Below, piece after piece: positions 45,725 through 56,406 of a stretch of DNA of 64,000 nt. Numbering within the stretch: position 1 is the first letter of the stretch; the number at the start of each line of letters is the position of its first letter. The translations under genes and the position numbers were made by a program. Source of the DNA: Ovis canadensis. Taxonomy: Eukaryota; Chordata; Mammalia; Artiodactyla; Bovidae. The notes beneath the pieces were generated by a model that was not told where the DNA came from, did not search any database, and saw only the letters and a program-made list of their open reading frames with translations. The stretch is taken from contig NC_091247.1 of the NCBI RefSeq assembly GCF_042477335.2, positions 42,772,501-42,836,500 of the forward strand. Direction: 5' to 3'.

Positions 45725-46651
45725 CTAGAGGATATCCTTTAGAATTTGTTGGAGAGCTGGTTTGGTGGTGCTGAATTCTCTCAGCTTTTGCTTGTCTGTA
45801 AAGCTTTTGATTTCTCCTTCGTATTTGAATGAGATCCTTGCTGGGTACAGTAATCTGGGCTGTAGGTTATTGTCTTTCATCACTTTAAGTATGTCTTGCC
45901 ATTCCCTCCTGGCCTGAAGAGTTTCTATTGACAGATCAGCTGTTATCCTTATGGGAATCCCCTTGTGTGTTATTTGTTGTTTTTCCCTTGCTGCTTTTAA
46001 TATTTGTTCTTTGTGTTTGATCTTTGTTAATTTGATTAATATGTGTCTTGGGGTGTTTCGCCTTGGGTTTATCCTATTTGGGACTCTCTGTGTTTCTTGG
46101 ACTTGGGTGATTATTTCCTTCCCCATTTTAGGGAAGTTTTCAACTATTATCTCCTCAAGGATTTTCTCATGATCTTTCTTTCTGTCTTCTTCTTCTGGGA
46201 CTCCTATAATTCGAATGTTGGAGCGTTTCATATTGTCCTGGAGGTCTCTGAGATTGTCCTCGTTTCTTTTAATTCGTTTTTCTTGTTTCCTCTCTGATTC
46301 ATTTATTTCTACCATTCTATCTTCTATTTCACTAATCCTATCTTCTGCCTCCGTTATTCTACTATTTGTTGCCTCCAGAGTGTTTCTGATCTCATTTATT
46401 GTGTTATTCATTATATTTTGACTCTTTTTTATTTCTTCTAGGTCCTTGTTAAACCTTTCTTGCATCTTCTCAATCCTTGTCTCTAGGCTATTTATCTGTG
46501 TTTCCATTTTGATTTCAAGATTTTGGATCATTTTCACTATCAATATTCGGAATTCCTTCTCCGGTAGATTCCCTACTTCTTCCTCTTTTGTTTGGTTTGG
46601 TGGGCAACTCTCCTGTTCCTTTACCTGCTGAGTATTCCTCTGTCTCTTCAT
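45725..46651 (-). CDS. LINE-1 ORF1 protein, 308 aa
   Basis: An RNA-binding, trimer-forming chaperone that packages L1 RNA (known of the family). The N-terminal 30 residues are polar. Residues about 34-142 form a long coiled coil with regular heptads. An RRM-like domain follows at about 144-237 ('NIRIIGVPEEED', 'PRHILIKL', 'AAREK'). The C-terminal domain at about 238-308 includes 'LQARREWQDILKVMK' and 'EGEIKSFTDKQKLREF'. The ATG at 46,651 is the first in this frame. It ends at TAG 45,725, but the frame stays open for 16 more codons to a TAA that touches the ORF2 ATG, so the TAG may be a recent premature stop. ORF1p is usually about 330-340 aa. Confidence 0.93.
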   Translation of the reverse strand: MKRQRNTQQVKEQESCPPNQTKEEEVGNLPEKEFRILIVKMIQNLEIKMETQINSLETRIEKMQERFNKDLEEIKKSQNIMNNTINEIRNTLEATNSRITEAEDRISEIEDRMVEINESERKQEKRIKRNEDNLRDLQDNMKRSNIRIIGVPEEEDRKKDHEKILEEIIVENFPKMGKEIITQVQETQRVPNRINPRRNTPRHILIKLTKIKHKEQILKAAREKQQITHKGIPIRITADLSIETLQARREWQDILKVMKDNNLQPRLLYPARISFKYEGEIKSFTDKQKLREFSTTKPALQQILKDIL

Positions 46652-47210
46652 CTTGGTTATATTGCTGCGTTTGGGGTGGCCTTTTTATATTCTGATAATT
46701 TGTGGAGTTCTCTTTATTATGGAGCTTCCTCACTTTGGGTGGGGTTCTATCAGTGGCTTGTCAAGGTTTCCTGGTTAGGGAGGCTTGTGTTGGAGTTTTG
46801 GTGGGTGGAGCTGGGTTTCTTCTCTCTGGAGTGCAATGGAGTGACCCATAATGGGTTATGAGACATCAAAGGTTTTGGGATAATTTTGAGCTGCCTGTAT
46901 ATTGAGGCTCAGGGGAGTGTTCCTGTGTTGCTGGAGAATTTGCGTGGTATGTCTTGTTTTGGAACTTGTTGGCCCTTGGGTGGAGCTTGGTTTCAGTGTA
47001 GGTATGAAGGCATTTGATGAGCTCCTATTGCTTAATGTTCCCTGAATTCAAGAGTTCTCTAATGTTTTCAGGCTTTGGGTTTAAGCTTCCTGCTTCTGGT
47101 TTTCAGTTTTATTTTCACAGTAGCCTCTAGACTTCTCCATCTATACAGCACCGATGATAAAACATCTAGGTTAAAGATGAAAAGTTTCTCCACCTTGAGG
47201 GACACTCAGA

Positions 47211-47645
47211 GAGGTTCACTGAGTTACAAGGAGAAGAGAAGATGGAGGGGGTAGTTAGAGGTAACTGGAATGAGATGCGGTGAGATCAAGAGAGGAGAGA
47301 GCAGGCTAGCCAGTAGTCACTTCCTTATGTGCGCTCTATAGTCTGGACCGCTCAGAGGTATTTACAGAGTTATACCGGGAAGAGGAGAGGGAGGAAGTAG
47401 ACAGAGGTGACCAGGAGGATAAGAGAGAGGAATGAGTAGGAGAGAGACAAATCCTGCCAGTAACCAGTTCCTTAGGTGTTCTCTACCGTCTGGAACACAC
47501 AGAGATTCACAGAGTTGGATAGAGAAGAGATGGGGGAGAAAAGAGACAGAGGCCACCTGGTGGAGAAAGAGGAGAGGCCAGAGGAGGAGAGAGTGGACAA
47601 GTCAGTAATCTCGCTCTCAGGTAAACTTGGGTAGTGAAGTTTGGG
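47211..47645 (-). repeat. three degenerate ~145-bp tandem units in the L1 5'UTR
   Basis: Units start at 47,211, 47,355 and 47,502 (plus-strand coordinates). Shared landmarks are GAGGTTCACTGAGTTA / GAGGTATTTACAGAGTTA / GAGATTCACAGAGTTG at the start and CAGTAGTCACTTCCTTA / CAGTAACCAGTTCCTTA / CAGTAATC near the end. Period is 144-147 bases. Confidence 0.75.
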
Positions 47646-47699
47646 TTTTTAAATGTACAAAATTGACAACAAAGATTAAAAATCTGGAGTAGAGGTTGG

Positions 47700-48015
47700 A
47701 TTTTCAAAGATACAATATTAAGGAAAAGCAGAAGGAAAAAGGAAGAAAGAAAAAAAAAGAATTATTAAAAAACAAACAAAAAAAAAAAAAACAAAACAAA
47801 ACACCAACAACCATCCAAAGAGTATATATGGTGTTTGCCTTAAAAAAAAAAAAGTCTTTTTTTTAAAAAAATAGTAATACTAGGTTATAGAAATAAAAAT
47901 TAGAGGAGAAATAGAAGACTTAACAATTAAAAAAAAGCTCGGAAAAAAAAAGAAAAAAAAAAGCAAAAGGCAAAAAAAAAAAGAATGATTTTAAAAATAT
48001 TAAAAAATTAAAAAT
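47700..48015. repeat. A-rich low-complexity block in the L1 5'UTR
   Basis: Many A8-A13 runs on the plus strand, separated by short mixed sequence. Confidence 0.9.
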
Positions 48016-49244
48016 ATATCTGGCTCTTCTCTGATGTTATGGGCCGTGTGGGCTCACTTCCAAGGTGGTTCCCTCTGTTTAACTTCTTCTGTTTGCTGGT
48101 TTTTAGGCTCACTAGTTCAGTCGCGCTGTGGGGAGGGGGGATGCTGCAAACAAATAGCACTGTCGTGTGTACACAGTATCTCTGCCCCGCTTGACCTGTC
48201 CTTTCTCACGGCGTACAAACCGCTCCGGCTCTACGATGCTCAGCCGGGAACCGTCTGGGGCCGGCCCTAGGCTGCGTGCACTTCCCCGGTCCAAGCCGCT
48301 CAGGTTCGGCCCTCAGGCAGCCCTCAGAGGCACAAATGCGGCTGGGACTGCGCTTTGTGCCCTTCCCAGGTCCGAGTAGCTCAGGAGTTTGGCGAGCGCG
48401 ATCGCCGCGGCTTGTCACCTTTTCCGCCGCTACCGCTCAGCTCTCTGGGTGGACCGCTGGCGCACCCCGTGAGGCAGACTGTGACTGTCCAGCACCCCCA
48501 GAAGTCTTAGCAAAGGAGCCTGCTTGCAGTTAGGTAAGTAAAGTCTCTCCGGGTCTGCAATTGCCCCTTTCCAGTCCTTACGGCTCTGGCTGCCTGTCCC
48601 CGGCGGGGAATGGTCTGCAGCCGGCTTTTTCCGCTCCGTCCTTTGTTCTGTGCTCAGTCCTGGCGGGGTCTTATGTTCGAGCTTTTCGCGTGGTAGCTAT
48701 CCCACAGTCTGGTTTGCTAGCCCAAGTTAGATCGTTCTGGTTGCGCGTGGGGCGTTCCTGCCCGATTCTTACAAAGCTCTGCAGCCCGCGCCTCCCGCGC
48801 GTCCCTGCCCTGCCCCCACTTCCCAATGGCGGATGCAGGCGTCTGTGCTGCTTTTCCGCTGGGGGAGTTACTGGTGGGCTTGTAATCTCTTGGTTTTAAT
48901 TATTTATCTATTTTTCCTTCCTGTTATGTTGCCCTCTGTGTTTCCAAGGCTCGCCACAGACTCGGCAGGGAGAGTGTTTCCTGGTGTTTGGAAACCTCTC
49001 TTCTTAAAATTCCCTTCCCAGGACGGGCTTCCCTTCCCGGGACGGAGCTCCCTCCCCACCTCCTTTGTCTCCTTTTTTGTCTTTTATATTTTTTCCTACC
49101 TGTTTTTGAAGACAATGGTCTGCTTTTCTGGTTGCCTGATGTCCTCTGCCAGCCTACAGAAGTTGTTTTGTGGAGTTTGCTCGGCGTTGAAATGTTCTTT
49201 TGAGGAATTTGTGAGGGAGAACGTGATCTTCCCGTCCTATTCCT

Positions 49245-49254
49245 CCGCCATCTT
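49245..49254 (-). promoter_or_regulatory. YY1-like site at the LINE-1 5' end
   Basis: AAGATGGCGG on the minus strand begins 9 bases inside the element. Human L1 has a YY1 site at a matching position that helps set the transcription start (established). Function here is inferred. Confidence 0.6.
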
Positions 49255-49262
49255 TTCAGAAC

Positions 49263-49278
49263 TTCATTTAGAAAATTA
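49263..49278 (+). repeat. right copy of the LINE-1 target-site duplication
   Basis: TTCATTTAGAAAATTA, identical to 41,471-41,486. Only 15 bases separate it from the BovB at 49,294. Confidence 0.95.
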
Positions 49279-49293
49279 ATCAGAGCAATAATT

Positions 49294-50277
49294 GGTCAAG
49301 AAGCAAGAGTTAGAACTGGACATGGAACAACAACAACTGGTTCCAAATTGGGAGAGGAGTACATCAAGGCTGTATATTGTCACCCTGCTTATTTAACTAA
49401 TACACAGAGTACATCATGCGAAATGCTGGGCTAGATGAAGCAGAAGCTGGAATCAAGATTGCCAGGAGAAATATCAATAACCTCAGATATGCAGATGACA
49501 CCACCCTTATGGCAGAAAGTGAAGAACTAAAGAGCCTCTTGATGAAAGTGAAGGAGGAGAGTGAAAAAGTTGGCTTAAAACTCAATATTCAGAAAACTAA
49601 AATTACGGCATCTGGTCTCATCACTTCATGGGAAATAGATGGGGAAACAGTGACAGACTTTATTTGGCAGGGGCGGTGGGGGGGGCGGCTCCAAAATCAC
49701 TGCAGATGGTGATTGCAGCCATGAAATTAAAAGACGCTTGCTCTTTGGAAGAAAAGTTATGACCAACCTAGATAGCATATTAAAAAGCAAAGATGTTAGT
49801 TTGCCAACAAACGTCCGTCTAGTCAAAGCTATGGTTTTTCCAGTAGTCATGTATGGATGTGAGAGTTGGACTATAAAGAAAGCTGAGCACTGAAGGATTG
49901 ATGCTTTTGAACTGTGGTGTTGAAGAAGAGTCTTGAGAGTCTGTTGGACTACAAGGAGATCCAACCAGTCCATCCTAAAAGAAATCAGTCCTGAATATTC
50001 ACTGGAAGGATTGGTGCTGAAGGTGAAACTCCAATATCTTGGCCACCTGATGTGAAGAACTGACTCATTTGAAAAGACCCTGATGCTGGGAAAAATTGAA
50101 GGCAGGAGGAGAAGGAGACGACAGAGCATAAGATGGTAGGATAACATCACCGACTCAATGGACATGACTCTGGGCAAGCTCTGGGAGTTGGTGATAGACA
50201 GGGAAGCCTGGCATGCTATGCAGTCCATGGGGTCGCAAAGAGTTGGACACAACTGAGCGACTGAACTGAACTGACTG
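49294..50277 (+). mobile_element. BovB LINE, 3' part
   Basis: It starts in the RT region at 'ggtcaagaagcaagagttag' and continues to the 3' end '...gcgactgaactgaactg'. An ORF at 49,416-49,712 (98 aa) keeps 'NNLRYADDTTLMAESEE', the RT catalytic motif. A G-rich expansion sits at about 49,669-49,688, and frameshifts follow. It starts at the same consensus position at which the opposite-strand BovB at 37,019 ends. Confidence 0.93.
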
Positions 50278-50639
50278 AAAAGAAAAATCAGATCACATAA
50301 TTATATAAACAGTATGCTCTCACCTATTTTGAAAGTTATATCTAAATATACACATAAAAAATGTTGGCAGGAAACACATCAAATGGTATTGGTAATTACT
50401 TCTAGTGATAAGGTTATAATCAATTTTTACGTGATTCTCTCATTTTTTTATTTTTCAAATTCTTCAAAATTAATTATGCATATAACAAGAAAAATTGTAA
50501 TGATCAATTCTGAATTTGCTAAGCAAATAATTACTTATCCTATTTTAGACCAGGAATCAGGAGAGAAAGTGTTGGACATAATCCCTTCCTTTGGACAACT
50601 TACAGTTTCACAGATGAATAGGAACATATAGTTAAAAAC

Positions 50640-51050
50640 CATTAGTCTTTAACATGTAATTATATGTAATGTACAGCATACGGTAATAATGATACTGTAT
50701 TGTATATTTGAAAGTTGCTAAGAAAGTAGATCTTAATTTTTTTTTTTTTTTGGCCATGCCTTGAGACATGCAGGATCTTTGTTCCCCAAGCAGGAATCGG
50801 ATCTATGCCCCCTTGCAGTAGAATTGTGGAGCCCTAACCAGTGGACTGCCAGGGAAGTCCCAAGAGTAGACCTTAAAAATTCTCATCACAAAAAAAAAGT
50901 GTTCTGTAACTGTATGAAGATGAATGTTAATTAGCCTTACTGTGGTGATCATTTTGCAATACATACAAATATTGAATCATTATGTTATACACCTGATGCT
51001 AATATAATGTTATATGTCAATTCTAACACAATAAAAACATAATAAAATAA
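50640..51050 (+). mobile_element. ancient L1M 3' end, split by a SINE
   Basis: 'actgtattgtatatttgaaa' before and 'gtggtgatcattttgcaata', 'tatgttatacacctgatgct' after the SINE follow a very common L1M 3' end in order. Confidence 0.75.
50737..50864 (-). mobile_element. short CHR-related SINE with 12-bp TSD
   Basis: The antisense head 'gtggactgccagggaagtcc' and T-rich tail are kept, while the body is much shorter than in CHR. AGTAGATCTTAA / AGTAGACCTTAA flank it (50,725-50,736 and 50,865-50,876). Confidence 0.85.
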
Positions 51051-53749
51051 ACCACTAGATATCAAGATAGAACAAAGAGCCAAGTGCTAATCTGTTTCTT
51101 ACCAAATGCCAAAATGTATGGAAGAGGTGTTCTGAACAATGGAACAACAAAAAGGGAAGATGCGATGCTAGTCACAGTTATTATCATCTTCCTAACGAGG
51201 CAGCTGGAACAGCCTTGTGAAATAATATGACAGTTCTCATCCATAGACAGAGTCAGAACTATACATGCTTGATTCTGGGCTTTAAGAGGTCCACTTCTTC
51301 AATATAATGCCTTCACCATGCACTGACACCTGAAATTTTAGTAGTAAATGTTTATCCCTTTATTTCATAGTCTACCCTCTTGAAAAGAAAATGGACCAAG
51401 AAGTGGCAACATTTTATACAGGAGGGCTCTCTTCCAGCTTCCATGCGCCATTGACAGACATCACCAATCAATCTCAGCACTTTCTTTCCATCTAAGAATC
51501 TTCCACATGACACTTCCAGCAGCCACCAACAATTGAACAAAGTTGGGATGTGAACGGAAAGTTATCTGCCATTTCTTATTAATTCAGATCTGCATTTGAA
51601 TGAGTTGAGAACTATACAAAGCTCTGTCACATCCATGATGTCTTTCAAGCAGGTGTTATTTTCTTTTCCTTCATGCTAACATGGAGGACTTTAGGAGTTT
51701 CTGCAAACTATTCATGGACACATCACTAATAAGTAGGTCCTAGATTCTAACATGGAGGCTAGTTCTTCTTCCAAGCCCACTGCTCTCTGTGAAAGGACTC
51801 TTCTCTTACACAGTGACATGAAAGAATTGATCTTATCCTCTTCTGAAGTCAGGGGAGGGGAGAGTTTGAGGATCCTGAGAAGCACTGAGGATAGGAAAGG
51901 GCGTCATCAAAAAGAAGCAGGATGTCGGAGCCCAGGGGCTATGGACATAAGGCATACCGTAATTCTGCCAAAAGCCAGCACTAGGAAACCAGTAAAAATA
52001 CTCAAGTTCCCTGCTACCACTGGTATATAACTAGGCTTCCATCAAGAATCCCAGCAAGGGCAAGAACAGCAGCCACCACACAAAAGCCCAACAGAGATGG
52101 AACTGCAAGAAGAATCCCCATGCCTCAAGGTGATGAAAGGATGTGGGCTGTTTTCCCTTATTCGGTCTGGAGTCCAGGCAGCCCTTTTCTGCTTTCCAGG
52201 TTCTGAAGGACCAAAGCCAGCCAAACAGTACTCCACAAGTCCTTCCCAAGTTCTAAACAGTCAGTGGAAAAATCACAATCAACAACCATTTTCTCCATTG
52301 TTGCTTCAAACGGGGCTCTCAGATCTGCCAGGGCTGCTCCATGGGCTGAAGTTCCACTCACCTGGCTCCATCTGGAGGCACCTTAAGGTTAACTTCCAAA
52401 AGCAAGGGCTTCCCTTCTCAGCGTGACAGAGAGACAGACGCAGAGACAGAGTGTGTGTATTTACCAAGTCTACCCATCAACTCTCCCTCCGATCCAGTCC
52501 AATACTGAACATGCAACAGTCCTAAAAGTGTTTTAAAACGCCAGAATTGGAATAGTGTGTTGAATTTGAAGTTAACATACAAAGTCTTGACTTTAAAAGG
52601 CGGGATTTTCACAACAAACATGCGTTGCTATAGAGATGGTATAAGCCTACATAAACTTCAGGCATTCATATTCACAGAAACTCCTGAAGCAAGACCAAAT
52701 GTTGGCCCTAACATTCCTGTTCTTGCCAACTTCCAAGTAGTGCACAAATTATGCCAAAAATAAATGGGTGTGACTAATACAAGCTTAGAACATTTTTTAA
52801 AAATTTTACCTTGAGGGCAATATTTGTTGATATAGGAGCTGGGTGTGTAAAGCATACTTCCCCGTTCCATAAACCCATCTGTTTTATTTACACTTCCTAA
52901 AAGACCTGCATGCACATTTTTTCCATGAATTGTACAACTGCTAGTAATCGTGTATCATTTCAATCTGTGCCCCAGCTCTATTTTAACACCATGTCTCTTC
53001 CTTTTTGTTTGTGATCCATTAAGCACATACTAGAGGCAAAACAGTCAAGACTTAACTCTTCTGGTCCCAATTACATACTCCAGGGCTGCAGAACTGTCAA
53101 CCAGCTTTGCATAGCTGACACCTCCAAGGTCTGCAAGCCCAGGGTAAATCCTATTACAAGCTCAAGGATGTCAAATTGGTTTCTGCCACCGACCATCTTT
53201 CCCGTGACCCCTTCCCCAACCCTCCAGGCCCCAATCCCAAATCCCTCATTTCTCCCACACTGGGGTCAACCTGTGTGACAACTGGGCTGTGCCCTGAATC
53301 TACTCTCTCCTGTGCTGGAAACTCACTGCTAATTACTATAGTCACACTTCTTAATTCAACAAGCGCCAGGCGGCTGCCTGCCATCTCCCCAGTGGGCTGG
53401 GTCACCAGCTATCTCATGCAGGTCACTAAGTCGACATTTATTTCTGATAGGAGATGGTATTACAAAGTAGCTGTTCCAACATGAATGGTAATCAACAATA
53501 ATTAAAAGTGATACACCCATTCTGACTCATATGATAGTGTTAAAAAAAAAAAATCCAACAAGGTTGATGGATGGAGTAGAAAGAGAAAAAATTGCCTAGC
53601 CAAGACAGATAAATTTTCCATCTCAACTTCAAATTTCCAGAAAAAGAGTGTGTGCCTTTGTTTACTTTAATTCACACAGAAGTGTGTCCACATTGTGACT
53701 GCAGTGAAAGGTAGCAAATTTGAATTTAAAATAAAATAAGTTGAATTTT
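51051..53749. other. 2.7-kb repeat-poor sequence
   Basis: No repeat or exon recognised apart from a short A-run near 53,539-53,550. Several overlapping ORFs of 60-109 aa (for example 52,097-52,426) have no motif. Possible conserved non-coding sequence. Confidence 0.45.
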
Positions 53750-53759
53750 AAATAAAGGA

Positions 53760-53977
53760 CATAGTTCATAGTGTTAGTCACTTCATCGTGTCCAACTCTT
53801 TGTTGCCCCATAGTCTATAGCCTCCCAAGCTCCTCTGTCCATGGAATTCTCCAGGCAAGAATACTAGAGTGGGTTGCCATTCCCTTTTCCAGGAGATCTC
53901 CCCGACCCAGGGATCAAACCTGGGTCTCCTGGATTGCAGGCAGATTCTTTACCATCTGAGCCACCAAGGAAACCCTA
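53760..53977 (-). mobile_element. Bov-tA SINE with perfect 10-bp TSD
   Basis: Full-length antisense Bov-tA. AAATAAAGGA flanks both sides (53,750-53,759 and 53,978-53,987). Confidence 0.94.
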
Positions 53978-54055
53978 AAATAAAGGAAGGAAATGCTTAC
54001 TCTCAAAGGTCAAACCACTTCACCTTGACACCCAGACGGCAGTACATCCAGCATC

Positions 54056-54620
54056 AGTTCAGTTCAGTTCAGTCGCTCAGTCGTGTCCGACTCTTTGTGA
54101 CCCCATGAATTGCAGCACGCCAGGCCTCCCTGTCCATCACCATCTCCTGGAGTTCACTCAGAGTCGTGTCCATCGAGTCAGTGATGCCATCTAGCCATTT
54201 CATCCTCGGTCGTCCCCTTCTCCTCCTGCCCCCAATCCCTCCCAGCATCAAAGTCTTCTCCAATGAGTCAACTCTTCGCATGAGGTGGCCAAAGTACTGG
54301 AGTTTCAGCTTTAGCATCATTCCTTCCAAAGAAATCCCTGGGTTGATCTCCTTCAGAATGGACTGGTTGGATCTCCTTGCAGTCTAAGGGACCCTCAAGA
54401 GTCTTCTCCAACACCACAGTTCAAAAGCATCAATTCTTAGGCACTCAGCCTTCTTCACAGTCCAACTCTCACATCCATACATGACTACTGGAAAAACCAT
54501 AGCCTTAACTAGACGGACCTTAGTCGGCAAAGTAATATCTCTGCTTTTGAATATGCTATCTAGGTTGGTCATAACTTTCCTTCCAAGGAGTAAGCGTCTT
54601 TTAATTTCATGGCTGCAATC
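54056..54620 (-). mobile_element. 5'-truncated BovB insertion with perfect 12-bp TSD
   Basis: Antisense BovB from the (CAGTT)n end at 54,056 to 'ttaatttcatggctgcaatc'. ACATCCAGCATC flanks it exactly (54,044-54,055 and 54,621-54,632). Frames at 54,069-54,329 and 54,384-54,638 keep the RT C-terminal region ('[17 protein letters not shown]', 'VVMYGCESWTVKKAE'). It is one of the best preserved BovB tails here. Confidence 0.95.
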
Positions 54621-54632
54621 ACATCCAGCATC

Positions 54633-55508
54633 CACCACGCAAAACCTCCCCTCTGCCCATGGAGGTCATCGTGGTTGTTCCAGAGCTGTTGCCAACTTCC
54701 AGTCTCAGAAACTGAGAAATCAACTACTACCAACCCTCTGGCTTCCAGAAGTGATTTAACCTGAGCTATAGAAATTGACTGCTGCCCACCCAGGTTCTCA
54801 GCCCACACCTGGAATCCTCTCTAGACCACTGGCAGTCTCAACAGACACTACAAATTCCCAAGTCTTGTAGGCAAACTGGAAGCATCCTCCCCCAGACACA
54901 TCCATGCTTTAGTCACAGATCCCTTGCCCCCAGATCAAGATTTCATGGAGCTTTCTTTTAACCATGATTGAGATTACCCATAATAGTCACCCTTCTCACC
55001 ACCACCACCACCATCCCCCCTCTGCTGCCCCCATCTTAAATCAGTTTCCCAGAATCAGATCTTGAGTCTGTGATTCACTTGCCAGTAATATATCAATGAA
55101 GTGCTTTCAGGAAGAATCAAGAAGGGAGTGGGGGAAGCAGGAGAAAAACAGGGCAAGAGCTGAGTACGGGTGTGATTCCAAGCCTCTGCCTCACCCTGAT
55201 TGCAAGGGGCAATCTAGAGCACACACTGAGGCAAGGAGCTGGCCCTTCTGACTCGCATGAGGTCAGTCATTTGCTGCCTGTCACCTCAGGGCAGAAGGGA
55301 AACCCCCAGACATGTCTGGCTCTTGTGCTGTGATTTAAGCAAAGCCAGTGGTCCGAAGACATCTTGTGAAGAAGGCCATTGGTGCCAGCCTGGAAGCAAA
55401 GTGAAGGGAGACTGGGTGGTGGGCTCTGAGGACCAGTATAGGCTCTGAGGAAGCACTGGCAGTGCCTATAATGACCCGAGGGAAGTGAGCACTGGAAGTT
55501 TGTTCTGT
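54633..55508. other. unique sequence
   Basis: A (CAC)n run at about 54,999-55,013. No gene recognised. Confidence 0.5.
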
Positions 55509-55631
55509 TTTGTTTTGTTTTTTGCCGCAGCCCTCAAACTTGCAGAACCCTACTTCATCAGCCAGGGATCAAACATGCATCCCCTGCACTGGAAGCACAG
55601 AGTCCTGCCCACTGGACTCCCATGGAAGTGT
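55509..55631 (-). mobile_element. short CHR-related SINE
   Basis: T/G-rich tail, 'cagccagggatcaaacatgc', and head 'actggactcccatggaagt'. Same short form as at 50,737 and 58,611. Confidence 0.75.
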
Positions 55632-56406
55632 CCACACCAGTAGTATTTTACCATTAATTTCTGAAAGCAATTCTTAATATGAAAATCTTTGAAAACCAGG
55701 TATGAATTGGCAGAGAGAAAATAATCACATCCCGGATTGCATCTACCCTACCGGAAAACACCAAAATGTAAAGTCTACTTCTCTGATATAATACCTGGAC
55801 TGGGAAGTAAGAACGTGGGACCCAGACACTCTGTATATTAAAATGTTATACTCTGAAGCAGCTATGGAAACGTAAAGTGCCATTCTATTCTCCTTCCTGC
55901 ATGACCACCATCCAAGCATGATTATCCAACTCCCCCAGGGTGGCAGAATTGTAAAAGGCAGCCTCCTATGCCCAAGACCTCCTCCTGCCTTCTGACCACC
56001 CAGCCTCCTGTCCCTCATTTTACCCACTTTGGCCATTTCAGGGAAGACTGAGAAATGGAGGGGGATAATTTCAAAGAAGCCCATGTGCTCCCCACAAATG
56101 CTTCAGAGCATCGGCCCAGCTCTGATTGATAGATAGTGCCTGCACATGCGTAGGATGGAGAAGAGAGTGACGCTCCACTAGTGATGCCTGACACTGGTGT
56201 CGGATGAGGCAGTAAAGGCACATCGCGGAGGATGGATGCTCTAGAACCTTATCTGCTCTTGACAGTACATCTGCCTGTCCAATACCTATCCTCATTTCAC
56301 ATAAACTGTATTCACTAAAGGAAAAAGGGAAGAAATGGGTTTAGAATACTTACCACTTTCAGTATAAAATTTGGAATCAAACGGTGTCTGAAAGGAGTGG
56401 AGTGGG
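55632..56406. other. unique sequence
   Basis: No repeat recognised. A 113-aa minus-strand frame (55,743-56,084) has no motif. Confidence 0.45.

Larger units (their letters stand above)
41487..49262 (-). mobile_element. full-length ruminant LINE-1 (7.8 kb)
   Basis: A complete element between perfect 16-bp TSDs. In sense order it has a 5'UTR (49,262-46,652), ORF1 (46,651-45,725), a 51-base gap, ORF2 (45,673-41,950, one frameshift), a 3'UTR (about 41,949-41,547) and a compound poly(A) tail. Length and structure fit the autonomous L1 of ruminants. The perfect TSD, an open ORF1 and a single ORF2 lesion indicate a comparatively young insertion. As it stands it is probably not autonomous. Confidence 0.96.
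46652..49262 (-). promoter_or_regulatory. LINE-1 5'UTR / internal promoter
   Basis: 2.6 kb upstream of ORF1. The 5'-most 1.1 kb (48,110-49,262) is GC- and CpG-rich, as in L1 Pol II promoters. Next comes a low-complexity A/T block (47,700-48,015, T-rich in sense), then three degenerate ~145-bp repeats (47,211-47,645). CpG content here is much higher than in the flanks, consistent with youth. Confidence 0.8.

Noticed and set aside
46515-46733. 72-aa frame overlapping the start of LINE-1 ORF1
   Set aside because: It overlaps ORF1 out of frame and lacks ORF1p features. The 308-aa frame carries the full coiled-coil, RRM and C-terminal domain.
42233-46861. many plus-strand ORFs opposite LINE-1 ORF1 and ORF2
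   Set aside because: They are antisense shadows of the LINE-1 coding frames.
49669-49688. G-quadruplex in the BovB
   Set aside because: The G-rich run has only three usable G-tracts of three or more bases.
37019-50277. twin-priming inversion of one BovB
   Set aside because: Twin priming would leave the two halves adjacent. Even without the LINE-1, over 2 kb of older sequence lies between them, so a later inversion fits better.
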